A DNA stretch of 31,102 nucleotides from Gnetum montanum (GCA_015680685.1 MNCI01035832.1:786633-817734); one strand, 5' to 3'; positions 1 to 10,794 are shown, counted from the stretch's first letter. A program made the numbers and translations. Notes: generated from the letters alone by a model not told the origin.

Positions 1-560
1 TGACCATAAAACTAGTCAACGCAGGTCTAAAAAGACCCATTGAATTCTAATGATAGCCCTTATGTTATTTTAGCATTCAACATTGATGATAATTGGAGAC
101 CTGCAAGAGAACCATTCATGATCCAAGTACCCATCTACAATGAAGGGGCTTCTTCAACTTCCCATAGCTCAAGATATCCCTTCGTTGTGAGAGTACCATC
201 ATGAATGCTTCCAAGAGAACATTTTGTCATCAAGGTCTCTCAACCTAATACAACCCAAATAGCCATAGTGCTAACAACTACACAATGATCCCCTATGGTG
301 GCCAATGCTATCACCTCTTCCTTACAACCAATAGCTAACGACCAAAAAATTTCAGCCAACCAAAGGAAGAAGCATAAGCAAAAGCTTGACAACAAGGGAG
401 ACAAGCAGACGGAGGCACAAAAGGAAGTGGGTTCACTGAAGCCCACTTCCATTTTTGCTATACCTATGACCTGTTTTGCCCTATCCCCTTCAAACAACAA
501 GCCATAGGAGGACACTAAAGCCCACAACCAAAATAATCAAAATGAGCTACAACAGCCATA
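1..560. other. No clear gene; probably degenerate gag/linker of the gypsy element
   Basis: I recognise no domain here. A 70-codon plus-strand frame at 295-507 is hydrophilic and rich in Lys and Gln (RKKHKQKLDNKGDKQTEAQ), which could be a gag-protease linker because the protease region of a gypsy element follows on the same strand. The overlapping minus-strand frame at 240-527 is its hydrophobic mirror image and is not supported. The window starts inside the element, so most of gag and the 5' LTR lie to the left. Confidence 0.3.
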
Positions 561-1546
561 GCCTAAAGCCAAAGTTTGCATCTTGGGACACATGGAGGAA
601 GTAAAGCAAAACTAGGGTGATAAGTCCATGACCAACAACAAAAACTTCCTTAGTGAAATGGATGAAGTCAAGTAATCCCTCAAGTAGAAAAATACTACCT
701 TAAGCTTATATGACCTAATCATGACTTTTGCCACCCATTGTTGGGTGCTAGTCAAAATGTTGACCTCCATACCTATTAGTGGGGATATTCTTGTTAATGA
801 GAAAGCCATCCATGCAGTGATGATTCCTCCCTCACTAGGGGAGGAGAAATCAACACCCTTGACATTTTGCAATAGCGAAGTTAAGGTTAATCCATAGAAT
901 GGTAGGGTGACCAACCCCTCTATTCATAACCATACACATAGGAAAATTTAAAATACATTGGGTGCATGTTGATGATGGAGCTACAATTAACATCATCCCA
1001 TGCACCATTGTCGAAATCTTGGGCTTAACGGAGTAAGTACAACCTATGACCACTATAGCTCTTAAGTCCTTCAATGGATTGAGAGTTGTCATCAAGGGGT
1101 CTATCTCCTTGGATTTTGTAGCTGGAGAACAATTTCCTATAATTGCAAACTTCTTGATGGTGGAAGAGACACTAGGATTCAACTTGATCCTAGGAAGATC
1201 TTTCTTAGCTCAATTACAAGCTATCTCTTCACCCATCCATTAAGAAATTCACCTTCCTTATAAGGGAGGTGAAATCATCATTCATGGTGACAACGTGGCT
1301 CCCCTAGCTATCAACAATGTGGGCATATAATTGGGGTCTAAAGTGGAGCTTCAAGAAGAATCTCCTAGCCATGAAGAGCAAAAACCCAAGACAACCAACA
1401 ATGACAACAAGCAGCAATGTGATACACTATGGGATGAACTCCCTTTCAACATAGCAAGTGAAGGGGATGGTGTGTACAAGCTTATGCAAAGATTAGGAAG
1501 AGTCTACATAAGTGAAGTTTACCTTAACCTCCCCATTCCTCTATGA
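560..1546 (+). pseudogene. Degenerate aspartic protease (PRO) region of a Tat/Ogre-like Ty3/gypsy element
   Basis: The retropepsin region matures the Gag-Pol polyprotein in the particle. Plus-strand frames around 690-905 read SLYDLIMTFATHCWVLVKML, resembling the segment before the protease in plant Tat elements. After a frameshift near 905-911, the core follows: PLFITIHIGKFKI, then the active-site motif VDDGATINIIP near 968-1000 (D-D-G-A in place of the usual D-S/T-G-A), then the second hallmark FNLILGRSFL near 1180-1210. The same frame continues through EIHLPYKGGEIIIHGD to a tail with VYKLMQRLG ending at 1546. In-frame stops lie at 908-910, 1034-1036, just after the ISSPIH segment (about 1241), and at 1328-1330, so it is dead. 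The RT that should follow begins only at 11344. Family assignment is secure as plant Ty3/gypsy; the Tat/Ogre type is inferred from order and the downstream archaeal-like RNase H. Confidence 0.75.
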
Positions 1547-1724
1547 CCAGATGCAATGATAGCCAAATAGCCTTATTTTTTTTGCAACTTATTATATCTT
1601 AATTAATTAATTTATGTAACCTATGCATGTAGCCTAAATTTATTTTCATTATTACTTATTTGTTATAACCTTTCTTTATTTTTACTTATGTTTTAAACAT
1701 TAGAAAAGTGTCTCTTTCAAATAA

Positions 1725-2110
1725 GGCCCACTAAGGCCTAAAATTGACACTATGGTTTTCTATGATCTTAAACTAGCATTATCGTCTGCCAAGATGTTAA
1801 ACTAGCACCTATGTCCACTAAGACGTTAAACTAGCATTATGGCTCACTAAGGCTTAAAACTGGCACTATGGCCCACTAAGGCCTGAAACTGACACCACAG
1901 CCTGCTAAGGCCTAAAAATGGCACCACGGCCCTTCAAGGCCTAAAACTAGCACCACGGCCCTTCAAGGCCTAAAACTAGCACCACGGTCCACTATGACCT
2001 TAAACTAGCATCAATGTTCACTAAGATGTTAAATTGGCACTATAGTCTACTAAGACTCTAAACTGGAAATATGACTTGCCATGGCCTTGAACATGGAAAA
2101 ACTATATAAC
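1725..2110. repeat. Tandem array of a 29-30 bp unit (array 1)
   Basis: About a dozen diverged copies of a unit built on CACTAAGGCCTAAAACTAGC occur head to tail. Three consecutive copies start at 1928, 1957 and 1986, an exact 29 bp period; other copies are 29-31 bp. The same unit reappears at 10795-11140, 14885-14995 and 16155-16295, always in non-coding sequence next to a coding module of the gypsy element, so it belongs to that element. Confidence 0.9.
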
Positions 2111-2589
2111 TTGTGCTTGCAATGGCCTAACACTAGCAAACATCTCTTTTATTACCATATCTCTCATTACATGGCCTATTATCACATCGATTAGCTATTT
2201 GATTTTATAACCAAAAACATCAACATAGCCATTTTCAATGTTTACAACGTTTACTACTATAAATGCATATAGCTAGAATAAAACCAATATTTGAGTTAAA
2301 TTTCCATAACATACATAGTCATTGCTACACTATATGGAAAGACTATCAAAAAATAACAATCGTCCATAACACAACCTTGGCTAACCATAGCTATCAACAT
2401 GAAAACAAAAACAAATAGCCAACTGATTAAACTAAAGGAGGCTACTAAGTGGCATCTGGAGGAGGAGGTGGTAAATCATTCTCATCCTCACCACTAGGTT
2501 TGCCAATGTCTCTTGAGGCCTAAAATGCAACAACATATAGCTAGTTAGTAATCCATAGCCAAAATCACAACTTAAAACAAAGACTAAAA
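2111..2589. other. Non-coding spacer, nothing recognised
   Basis: AT-rich sequence after the first 30 bp array. I see no domain, RNA or terminal repeat that would mark an insertion boundary. Read on the minus strand it would be the 3' flank of the antisense gene remnant. Confidence 0.4.
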
Positions 2590-3420
2590 CATAGAACATA
2601 TCAAACTTGCAGAGAGTACAATTTCATCACTTTTGGGGGTAGATGGAAAAGGTCTTCCTCCAAATGATCAAGGATCTAGTCCTTCATCATGTTGACCCAA
2701 TCAACATCCCCAAGATCAACATAAAAAAGAATGCTGGATCTATTTATAGGAGTCCAAGTAGGAGGCTAATGAGTAACAGTAGCTATAGTTGTCTCACCCA
2801 CAATGGTAGTAATCTAAAGAGTAGGGGATTGCTCCACCTTGAGAATTCTTTCAAAGAGTTGGTAAGCACTCTCTACTTGGATCTCTTGAATGAACAACTC
2901 TCTCTTGTGCCATTCAATTGACTCTTCCCTAAGCCATTGACCTTATATTGATGCTTTTGGACCTTTTGTGTCTTACCCCATTACAAGACTCAAGCATAGT
3001 AATCCTTCTAGTCCTTAACCTTTTGGGAGATGAGGTCCATTTACATATGTTGTCCCACCATCTCTTGTAGAACCACTACTTTGTCTTGAATGACATGCCA
3101 ATAGTAAGCCCATGTGATCTCCTTAGTCCGTAACTCCCTTATGTTAGCCAGTTGGGCTTCCACAAAGGCTTTACGGTCTCAAAGATTCCTAATCATATCC
3201 TCCTACCTTTGAACCTTTTCCGTCAAAGCCATAACTTCCTGCAATATGGATTCATTGGACCTCTCTAGTTTCCATGAGGCTTTTATGCATGACATTGCTA
3301 AATTAATGGCAGTGTTGTATAGCTTCATGGGTATACCAAAAACATCATAGGGAAGTCTAGGCAAGAAATCTACCTCCCTGTCCTTGTTGGAATTCCAGTC
3401 CATGGATGGTATTACAAAAA
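2590..3420 (-). pseudogene. 3' coiled-coil part of the antisense gene
   Basis: From about 3400 leftward the frame reads REVDFLPRLPYDVFGIPMKL, then NESILQEVMALTEKVQR, a TAG, EDMIRNL, a TGA, and RKAFVEAQLANIRELRTKE, followed by QDKVVVLQEMVGQHM. This is typical of a long alpha-helical coiled coil. After several stops and a frame change, ESIEWHKRELFIQEIQVESA and YQLFERILKVEQSPTL continue the helical pattern, and a last segment ends LFHLPPKVMKLYSLQV near 2600. Both stops at the centre of the coil fit CAG->TAG and CGA->TGA changes. The exact right-hand acceptor is unclear. Confidence 0.4.
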
Positions 3421-3507
3421 GCATAAAATGCAACCATAAGACACAACCATAAATAGCCATAATGCAAATAGGGCCTATAGCCAAAGCACATAAAACAAAA
3501 TCGTTAC

Positions 3508-3645
3508 CTATCTTAGTTGCAACTTGATGTAATTGATCGATGATGTCCTTAGCCATCTCATGGAGGAACTCCACTTTGTCTAGAGTCTCTACCCATGGTT
3601 TTGCATGAAACTCAGGGATGGGAGCTTGCATCGATGGCTCAAAAA
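3508..3645 (-). pseudogene. Short open exon of the antisense gene
   Basis: Bounded by acceptor cttataatag and donor AGATAG|GTAACG, this 138 bp block encodes EFHAKPWVETLDKVEFLHEM and KDIIDQLHQVATK. It looks helical and amphipathic. It has no stops and keeps phase with its neighbours in the unspliced frame. Family unknown. Confidence 0.45.
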
Positions 3646-3739
3646 CTATTATAAGCATAACAATCATCGAAAGGCTAGGATAACAACCAAATATAACCAA
3701 TAAGATATGACAAAAATAGTGAGGCATAAGCATACCTAC

Positions 3740-3933
3740 CTCCTCCTCCTCCTCCTCCTCCTTTGGGATGATGATGGGAGAGGTACCTAGGACTACCTCA
3801 CCAAACAAGGCATCTAAGTCATCTATATATATGTTAGCAAGTCCTTCAACCATTGATTGCTTTAGGAGTGCCTCTTTTGCACACCTTTGTTCTGCCTTCA
3901 TAGTAGCTTGGGCTGCTATAACCTGACACTTGT
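3740..3933 (-). pseudogene. Exon with a poly-glutamate tail in the antisense gene
   Basis: An acceptor (ctatggttgtag) and donor GAG|GTAGGT define a 194 bp exon. It encodes KAEQRCAKEALLKQSMVEGL and YIDDLDALFGEVVLG, ending in seven or eight consecutive Glu codons, all GAG, a likely site of repeat-length change. It is open throughout. The intron after it (3646-3739) is also open and reads as hydrophobic, membrane-like residues when left unspliced, so the 261-codon unspliced frame covering 3203-3988 should not be taken as one protein. Confidence 0.5.
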
Positions 3934-4032
3934 CTACAACCATAGCACATAGAAAACCGATTAACACATGAAACAATAAAATGGCCATAAAATTTTAAAA
4001 ACATGAAATAGCCAAGGTTTAACAAAGCATAC

Positions 4033-5069
4033 CTATAACTGCCTATTGTGATGGCATAAGCTTAAACTTAAGCTTCTTCAGGGCAAGGTAATCTGATGCT
4101 AGGGGTGCCTCCTCCATAGGCCTCTTAAGTTTCTCTCGAGCTGCCCCTTCAACCTCCATGCACCATCATTTGGCATCCTGAACACTAGTAGGAAATGAGA
4201 GGCTCATCATCATCAATACTATCAGGAGACTTGTACTACCTAACATCAAGATTCTTAGTGATGATGGATAATGTCCCATCCACCCCTTCTAGTGGGTTCT
4301 GGGCCTACACTATTAGATAAATATGTTTCATCCAAGGCCTAGAAAGTTGGCTTGGGTCTTGGAAAACCCATCACCCATTCCTATACATCACCAAAAACTC
4401 TAGAAACCTCTTTAGATAACCTAAAAAAAATGCAAAGTGCATATGGATTATTGTAGAGGTGTCAGCATAGAGTTTAAGAATCCCCTTTCAAAGCCTAGTA
4501 GCCAATGCAGTAGCCCAATCAAATTTGATACCCTCCATCAAAACCTTCTTAAAGGTCCACCCTTTTGCTAGCTTGATTACCTTCTTTTGTGATAGTAGTT
4601 TGGGAAATGCATGACACCTAAACAAAGGATATGATTCCTTTGCATCAGAGTTTGTGAGGCTATCCATCAAAATTCTAGAATGACCCATGTTGACATCAAG
4701 CCACTTTATAACTTCCTTGAAATGGCCTGATTTCCTCACTATCCTAGTGGCAACCTTTTCCCCATCAATAGAGACACCAAACAAATCATGAAAAAGGCCA
4801 ACACCAATATCAATGTTTACCTTAACACCTCAGATGATGGTACTAAAGTGACCAACCTCCTCATCAAAGTAGTCAATAACATGCAACATCTTCATAGTAT
4901 GAATGGAATAAATAGGTGCCAAAAATACAACAAGAAAAACAGCATGCTAGATGTTTTCTTGAATGTATCCATGCACCAATCTCTTTAGCCACTCCTATGT
5001 TGATGTCGCATGTATCCTCATGACATGAGCTTGAAAGTGATATAGTGACATTAGTTAAGGTGGAAGGTC
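4033..5069 (-). pseudogene. Third and fourth blocks of the antisense gene
   Basis: A short exon begins at 5069 after acceptor tatttcttcatag and reads GPSTLTNVTISLSSSCHEDT, ending near 4950. A longer block from about 4895 reads KMLHVIDYFDEEVGHFSTII, a TGA, then a stop-free stretch at 4488-4784 with LFGVSIDGEKVATRIVRKSG and ESYPLFRCHAFPKLLSQKKV. It passes a stop near 4487 and continues with several stops to the donor ATAG|GTATGC at 4033. The stop-free part is soluble and mixed-charge, with no motif I can name. It has the general look of host-like or retroelement accessory proteins of conifers, but that is an impression only. Confidence 0.4.
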
Positions 5070-5174
5070 CTATGAAGAAATAACCAATAGTTAGCATCTA
5101 TTTGAGCAATTTCAATAACCAAGAAGAACAATAAAACACTTAAAGCCATAAAAAAATAGGAGATATATGTTCAC

Positions 5175-5496
5175 CTTTACTTTTCTTTTGTGGTGCAGAG
5201 GTTCTAGCTACAAGGGCCCGATCCATGCTATTGGCATCTACACACTAGCTGTGCATTGTCTTATCATCCTTGCACTTCTTGTATACCATGTTTAACTTGG
5301 TGGAATATTCATCAAAGTCCCCTCTTAACTATTCATACATAGTAGCTCTAATTTGGGGACTCTTGGTGAATTTGTCCAAANCTATTCATACACAGTAGCT
5401 CTAATTTGGGGACTCTTGGTGAATTTGTCCAAAGTAGTTTGAGCCACTGCCAAGATTTGGTCGTTTACAATCAAGCCTTGCTTGTTGACCTTATAC
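5175..5496 (-). pseudogene. Second supported exon of the antisense gene, with two in-frame stops and an assembly duplication
   Basis: An acceptor (aacttcttgcag) at the right and donor AAAG|GTGAAC at the left bound this block. The frame reads KVNKQGLIVNDQILAVAQTT and LRGDFDEYSTKLNMVYKKC, ending in a basic, Ser-rich stretch (ARTSAPQKKSK) that may be a nuclear-localisation or linker segment. Two TAG stops interrupt it, one after ATVYE and one after KTMHS; both sit where CAG (Gln) would fit. A 52 bp duplication around a single N at 5381 lies inside the exon and is probably artificial. No family is recognised. Confidence 0.45.
5329..5433. other. 52 bp near-identical tandem duplication around a single N
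   Basis: Positions 5329-5380 and 5382-5433 differ at one base and are separated only by an N at 5381. This is what two unmerged, overlapping contig ends look like after a minimal gap join, so the duplication is more likely an assembly artefact than biology. Confidence 0.8.
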
Positions 5497-5773
5497 CTGC
5501 AAGAAGTTAAATTAGTGGAGTTAGGAAAGGTAATTAAGCCAAAAAATAAAAACATTACAATAACATTACAATAATAATGTTTACCCTTGTAGATGATACA
5601 TGGTGCCAGGTGGGTTTTGGAATAATGTGTGGGCTCTATGTACCACCATTAGGGTATTGTTAGTATTTTATTGACTATACTCTGGCATTGTTCAGATATT
5701 TGGCAAGTAGCATGAACTTATGGCATTTGTGTCTCTTCCTACAATCTTAGGAACTAATTTATTGGTAATATAC

Positions 5774-6033
5774 CTAGTAATTAGTCTAGATGCTCAAGGA
5801 AATAGGGTCTTCACAACAACCTTGGCTACATCCGTAGCCAAGTGTGACCACACCATCACACTAAAGTTCCTAAGGAGGTAGGCAAGGAAGTCCCTTCCCC
5901 TAGGCCAAAACCACAACAAGAGCTTCCCAAGAGGCATGTCATGTTGTGGAGTATTGGTTTTGGGATGGCCAATGTAGCACAAAATGCCTACTAGCTCCAC
6001 TATGATGAGAATAGGCCTCAAGAAGACCCTGCA
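5774..6033 (-). pseudogene. Exon resembling an FCP1/NIF-type (HAD) phosphatase domain, catalytically broken
   Basis: A strong acceptor (ttttatgcag) precedes this block and a GTATAT donor follows. The frame gives RPILIIVELVGILCYIGH, then KLLLWFWPRGRDFLAYLLRN, then FSVMVWSHLATDVAKVV. The pattern matches plant FCP1/NLI-interacting-factor domains: a hydrophobic strand with the D-L-N-G-(V/L)-L-C motif, then R-P-x-x-x-x-F-L, then F-x-V-x-x-W-S about 35-40 residues later. In FCP1-type phosphatases the first Asp is the nucleophile that dephosphorylates protein Ser. Here the motif reads V-E-L-V-G, so the nucleophile is lost. A TGA at 5791-5793 ends the frame before the donor. I cannot identify the distal part of the domain in the next exons. 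The match is by eye and could be convergent. Confidence 0.45.
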
Positions 6034-6087
6034 TAAAACAAGGTAAAAATAATGTGACCAATTACAATTTCTTAATAGATTAGGAAA

Positions 6088-6421
6088 AAAACTAGTCTGA
6101 GGTGAAACTAGCCTTTGTAAAAATATCTAAGGTGTTTATTTAATCAGCTTAATAAATTCCATAAAAAGGCACTATTACAACCTTTCAAAAAAAAAAATCT
6201 AGTCAGAGGTGAAATTAGCCTTTGTAAAATGCTCTAAGGCATTTATCTAAATTAGCCTAAATAAAAATCATCACAAACTTACATAATCTTGCATCATGAC
6301 CAATTGGAATCAAATTTAGAAAAACTTCCTAAGTAAGAGGTGAAATTAGCCTCTATAAAAAGCTCTTAGATGCTTATCTAAATTAGCTTGAGAAATTCCA
6401 TAAAAGCATTATTACCATATT
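6088..6421. repeat. Three diverged direct repeats of ~95 bp, spaced 107-131 bp
   Basis: The three copies share the core GAGGTGAAATTAGCCT(T/C)TGTAAAA followed by TCTAAG...TTATCTAAATTAGC and ATTCCATAAAA. The GGTGAAA landmarks lie at 6101, 6208 and 6339. They sit upstream of the antisense gene remnant, in what would be its promoter or first introns. Confidence 0.75.
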
Positions 6422-6469
6422 TCATAGACTTTATGGCCAAAACACCATATCCAAAACTATGTCTTAGTC

Positions 6470-6625
6470 TAAATTATGCATAAATTTAGAAAAAGCATCT
6501 AAATCATGCATAAATTTGGAGAAAAGCAAGCATAAGTTTAGAGAAAGCATATCTAATTATGGAAAGCATGCATAAATTTGGAAAACATATCTAAAATATG
6601 CAAAAATTTAGAAAAAGCATGAAAA
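6470..6625. repeat. Short A-rich tandem repeats (~35 bp)
   Basis: Four or five copies of a GCATAAATTTAGAAAAAGCAT-like unit occur in a row with small length changes. No coding signal is seen. Confidence 0.6.
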
Positions 6626-6629
6626 AGCC

Positions 6630-7785
6630 ATGAAGCCATAAGAAAATATTATTTAAATAGAAAAATATTTTACTCCTCTAGAAAAAGAAAAATTAAGCAT
6701 ATCAACCACTTCCATAACCTTAACAAAAAATTCATAAATAATTCATTTTAAGTTCAATCAGAGTGATTCCACCTCCATTGGAAAGCTAAAGCCAAAAAAT
6801 ATGCCTCCATGACTAGAAAATAGCAAAAACCTTCACCATTTTCTTATGAAAAGTTAACAAATCTATATGAAATTACAAAAGTGGCACAAACAACCTAACT
6901 ATGCAATGTTAGGAAAATAGTCATAACTCCCTTGTTTCAAAGCTAAATTAAATGAGACAAAAACCATTGGAAATATCTAAAAAAGGGCTATAAACTCATA
7001 ATTTTTAATTTCACAAATATTCAACCATTGTACCAAGAAGAAAATACACAACTTGTCTTGCTTTTTTATAACAAAACCTTAAAAATCCCAAAGCCTAAAT
7101 TTCACATAGCCATTAAAATTGTCAAAATATCCAAAACCCTTACAACCCATTTAAATTCACATCAAAATAATGGGGTATGATTTTGTTAAAATTTAATTTT
7201 AACAAATCCTAAGGCCTAGATCTTCAAAAAATGGCCATACCCCAAGATTCTGAGAAAAAAAGCACAAAACAACAAGTCCTATATTCAAAATCAAATCTGC
7301 AAAAGCTAAAGCAATAAAACAACTATAGACCTACATGGGAGTAGCCAAAATAGGAGGTGGGATTTTGTAAAAATTATAACTTAATCCTCCCATTAGAGTA
7401 GATCTAAAAAAATGACCTTAACACTTGGAAGGCAAAAAACTAGAAAAAGCCATGAAAACAAAGGTAACAATAGGTAGAATTGGCTACCTTGGAGTAGTGA
7501 AAGATGGGGCTTGGATTGAAATAGGCCTTGGAACCTATGAAAATTTCTTGGAATGCTCATCCATCATTTTGATCATGGGGTTCTTACTCTTTCCTCCTTG
7601 TTTGGACACCATGATAGGCTCAACATTGAGAAAGATGAAAATTAAGAAAACATGAGAGTTCTATGTTGGCTACAGGGGAGATGGAAGGCTTCCACACTAA
7701 ATATTGGTTGTGGCTGCCATAGTAATCTCTATAAAAGCTCTTATCCAATGTATTATTGCTAAAAGATAACAATTATGATCTAAGT
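6630..7785. other. AT-rich spacer, nothing recognised
   Basis: A-rich non-coding sequence. The 76-codon plus-strand frame at 7425-7655 matches no family I know and starts from a non-ATG codon, so I do not call it a gene. Confidence 0.4.
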
Positions 7786-7789
7786 TTGC

Positions 7790-10740
7790 AAAATTTAACT
7801 TATAAAACCCCTAGACCCTGCCAAAATCCTCTAGAGCTTCTAGAAGCCCCAAAATGGGTTAAAAATGGCACAAATCTATCCTCCCCCTCTCATCCATGCT
7901 AGGGTCATCATTACTAGTATGGAAGAAAAGGGAGGAGGTTGCATGTGACATGTAGAAGCCTTCAAACTATTAAATCTTAACACTCAACATTGACCATTGA
8001 CATCGGCAACCCTGAAAGTTGACATGCATGGTTGATTAGTTGCAGATCTAGCATAGATCTAACTTTCTTAATTTAAGGGACCTCTTTCATGCTAAGCCTT
8101 CCACTGTTAGTGTGGAAAAAAAAGGGATGCTTGAAAACCCCCTCACAGCCCCCAAACGATCAAATCTTGACCTTAGGCACTAATGACCAACATTGGCAAC
8201 CCTGTGAGCACTCATGCATGGACAAATTGACCCAAAAAAATGAAAAATATTTCCTTCAAATTTTTCATGTTGAGCATGGAAGCCACAATATGGAAAAAGG
8301 AGAGATGGGGAAGCCCCAAAAATGCCTTATGACCCTTGAAATAGACAAATTTTAGCGTTATATGGTAGCATGTGACCTCGGTAACCTTAGGGGCCTCCAT
8401 GCATGCCCGAAAACAACCAAAAGTGATCAAAATGATTTTCCCCGAATTTTCCATACTAACCATGGAAGCCTCAACATGGAAAAAGTGGGGGATGTCTAAA
8501 AATTTTCCCCGAATCTTTGAGATAACCAAATTTTGACATCAGATGTTAGTAGTCGATGCTAGCAACCTAGGAAGCCTACATGCATGCCTGAAAATGATCA
8601 AAAAAGGTCAAAAATATTTTCTCCCATTTTTCCACACTAAGTGTGAAAGTCCTAGCATGGAAAAATTGGGGAAGTTCAAAAAATTCCTTATCAACTTTGA
8701 AACAATGAAATTTTAACATCAGGTGTTAGAAGTTGATACTTATGACCTTGGAAAATTGCATGCATGGCTGAAAGTGGTCAAAATGACCAAAAAAAATTTC
8801 CCCCATTTTCCCACATTGATCATGGAAGCCTAAACATGAAAAAAGGTGTAGAAACCCAAAAAAAATTCATCAACCTTCAAGATAACAAAAGTTTGACACC
8901 AGGCATTGACCATCATCACCAGTAACCTTAGAAGCCCACATGCATGATCAAAAGTGATCATAAAGCATAAAAAAGCTTTACCTCAATTTTCCATGCTAAT
9001 CATGGAAGCCCTAGTGTGGAAAAAGGGGGTGAGTTACAAATCCCTAAAAAAACCTTTAAAATGACCATTTTAGCTCCAAAACCTAGTCCTCAACCCCGAC
9101 AGTCCTAGAGGTTGACATACATGATTGATTGATGTTAAAATTAGGTTAGATCTAAGTTTTATGGTGTCTCAATGTTCTGAATTCCTCCCTCCATGTTTAT
9201 CAACATATAAATTATGGGAGAAACCCATTTGGAGTCCATACACGCCTTAGAATAGCATTTACTAAAGTTGTCTATGTTCTAGGACCCTGTCAGATTCATT
9301 TGTAGCTTTCAAACTTTAAGAAACCGATGTCATAAGGTTAAAAATCCATTTCCCATGTTTTTCATGTTTATCTATCTATCCTTAGGATGGAAATAATGGG
9401 GGAAGTCCAAAAAACACTTAGAAGTACTCAAAATTGCCAAAACGTGACACCAAACCTTAGTCCTTGACCCTAGTAGTCCTAGAGGTTGGTTTGAAAAGTT
9501 GATTGAAGTTAGAATTGGTCTATATCTAAGTTGAATAATCCTTACATGGCGCGGGTGGTATCCCCAATGTGGAAACTCTAAGGGGAACTTGTTTGAGGCT
9601 CCTAAACACCTTATAATGCCATCAAATGACATTTCATGCACTCTAGGACCCTATCTACATCATTTGGAACCCTTAAACTTCAAAAAAATAATCTTGAATG
9701 ACAGAAAATTAGACTATCAAATTAGACTATCTACATCTCTATCCCTATCTTAGAAGAAAGGGGGAAGCCAAAAAACCATGTAGGAATGCCCAAGACTATC
9801 AAATTTTGACATGGATCTGTAGCCCTTAACCCTGGCAACCCTAGGAGGTAACATGGATGGTCGATTGTGATATAAATTGGCCTAGATCTAAGATTCTTGC
9901 TTCTTCCACATTAGACTAACTTTCCCAACATGGAAACAAGGCAAGGGAGTTGTGTTTCCACTTTTGGAAGAAAGATGGCACTCCCGGAAGCCAAAGATCT
10001 ACACTAGAGAAGCCCAAGATATTGTAGCCTTAATATTTCAATTATTTGACCTTGTTTCAACCTCCAAAACCTATTCCCCCCACCCCATTCTTATATTCTA
10101 AATTAGATCCCCCAATGTGGAGATAAGGGGAAGACATTAAGTTCCCTTAAAAACCCTTCAAACATGCCCAAAATTAGCTAGAAACTTGCAGAATTGAAGT
10201 TTGTAGCCCTAGGGGCCTAGAAACCTAGTCAAAGTGTCCAAAAATAACTCTAACACCATCAAATAGGTGTCCTCCTACTTTTCCACACTAAGGATATTGT
10301 GCCTAGTGTGAAAGAAAGGGGGGGGGGGGGGGAAGTCATTTCAACACCTATTGACACTCAAAAGGGCCTTAAATTTCCTCGAAATGAAGCTAGAAGAAGC
10401 ACAAGCTCCAAATATGGACTCTAGCCACCTATTTGAAAATTTTTTACATTATTTTTGCTTGGATTTTGGTTCCCCATGCTAAGCCCACTCCTTTCCACGT
10501 TGGCCATCATGAAAACAAGGTGAGAAGGCTTTAGAACTTACTTTTTGGCCTTTATAAACATCTGGGGAGCCCAATTTTGATGGATTTGACCTTGCACCAC
10601 CTTGGGAAAGTCTTGAGACCTTAATTTTTGACCTCTAAGAAACTTGAAACATATTTTCCTTAGTCTCCATACTAAGGGTCATTGTTTCCACATTGAGCCC
10701 AACATGGAAGCCTCAAAACACTTGATTTTTGGGTCTAGAC
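7790..10740. repeat. Diverged satellite-like tandem array, ~180 bp monomer
   Basis: A landmark GCATGCCTGAAA..GGTCAAAA recurs at 8026, 8216, 8401, 8582, 8762 and 8942, steps of about 180-190 bp. Farther right, related landmarks near 9120, 9490, 9850 and 10215 are spaced about 360-370 bp, suggesting a two-monomer period. Each monomer contains CCCATTTTTCCACACTAA, CATGGAAGCC..ACATGGAAAAA and AAATTTTGACATCAGG..TTAG. The block equals roughly 16 monomers, all diverged, with no open frame of note. It ends just before the second 30 bp array. Confidence 0.8.
10318..10332 (+). repeat. G homopolymer, 15 bases
   Basis: Fifteen consecutive G within a monomer of the ~180 bp array. It is one of three long G runs in the window. 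Its length may not be reliable in the assembly. Confidence 0.85.
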
Positions 10741-10794
10741 AGCCCAGAAACAACCCTAATTGATGCATGAACTAACCTAATAGTGCTATAGCCT

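Larger units (their letters stand above)
2590..6033 (-). pseudogene. Degenerate multi-exon gene remnant on the opposite strand, family unknown
   Basis: The minus strand shows a series of coding-looking blocks bounded by good plant splice signals, listed as separate exons: 5774-6033, 5175-5496, a block ending at 5069, a block about 4033-4895, 3740-3933, 3508-3645 and a terminal block. Acceptors such as ttttatgcag, cttcttgcag and tatttcttcatag, and donors such as AAAG|GTGAAC and GAG|GTAGGT, support a once-spliced gene. Several exons carry in-frame stops, mainly where CAG or CGA would fit. The gene lies antisense inside the spacer between protease and RT of the gypsy element. It could be an extra antisense gene of that element, known in other forms from Tat elements, or an unrelated gene or insertion. 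Exon order and direction are fairly clear; function is not. Confidence 0.55.

Noticed and set aside
240-527. 95-codon minus-strand frame
   Set aside because: Cys/Leu-rich mirror of a hydrophilic plus-strand frame, no family resemblance, no context.
1725-2110. CRISPR array
   Set aside because: Units of 29-30 bp abut without unique spacers, are diverged, and lie in a plant retroelement.
3203-3988. Single 261-residue membrane protein on the minus strand
   Set aside because: The hydrophobic stretches coincide with sequences bounded by good splice donors and acceptors; they are better explained as introns that happen to be open.
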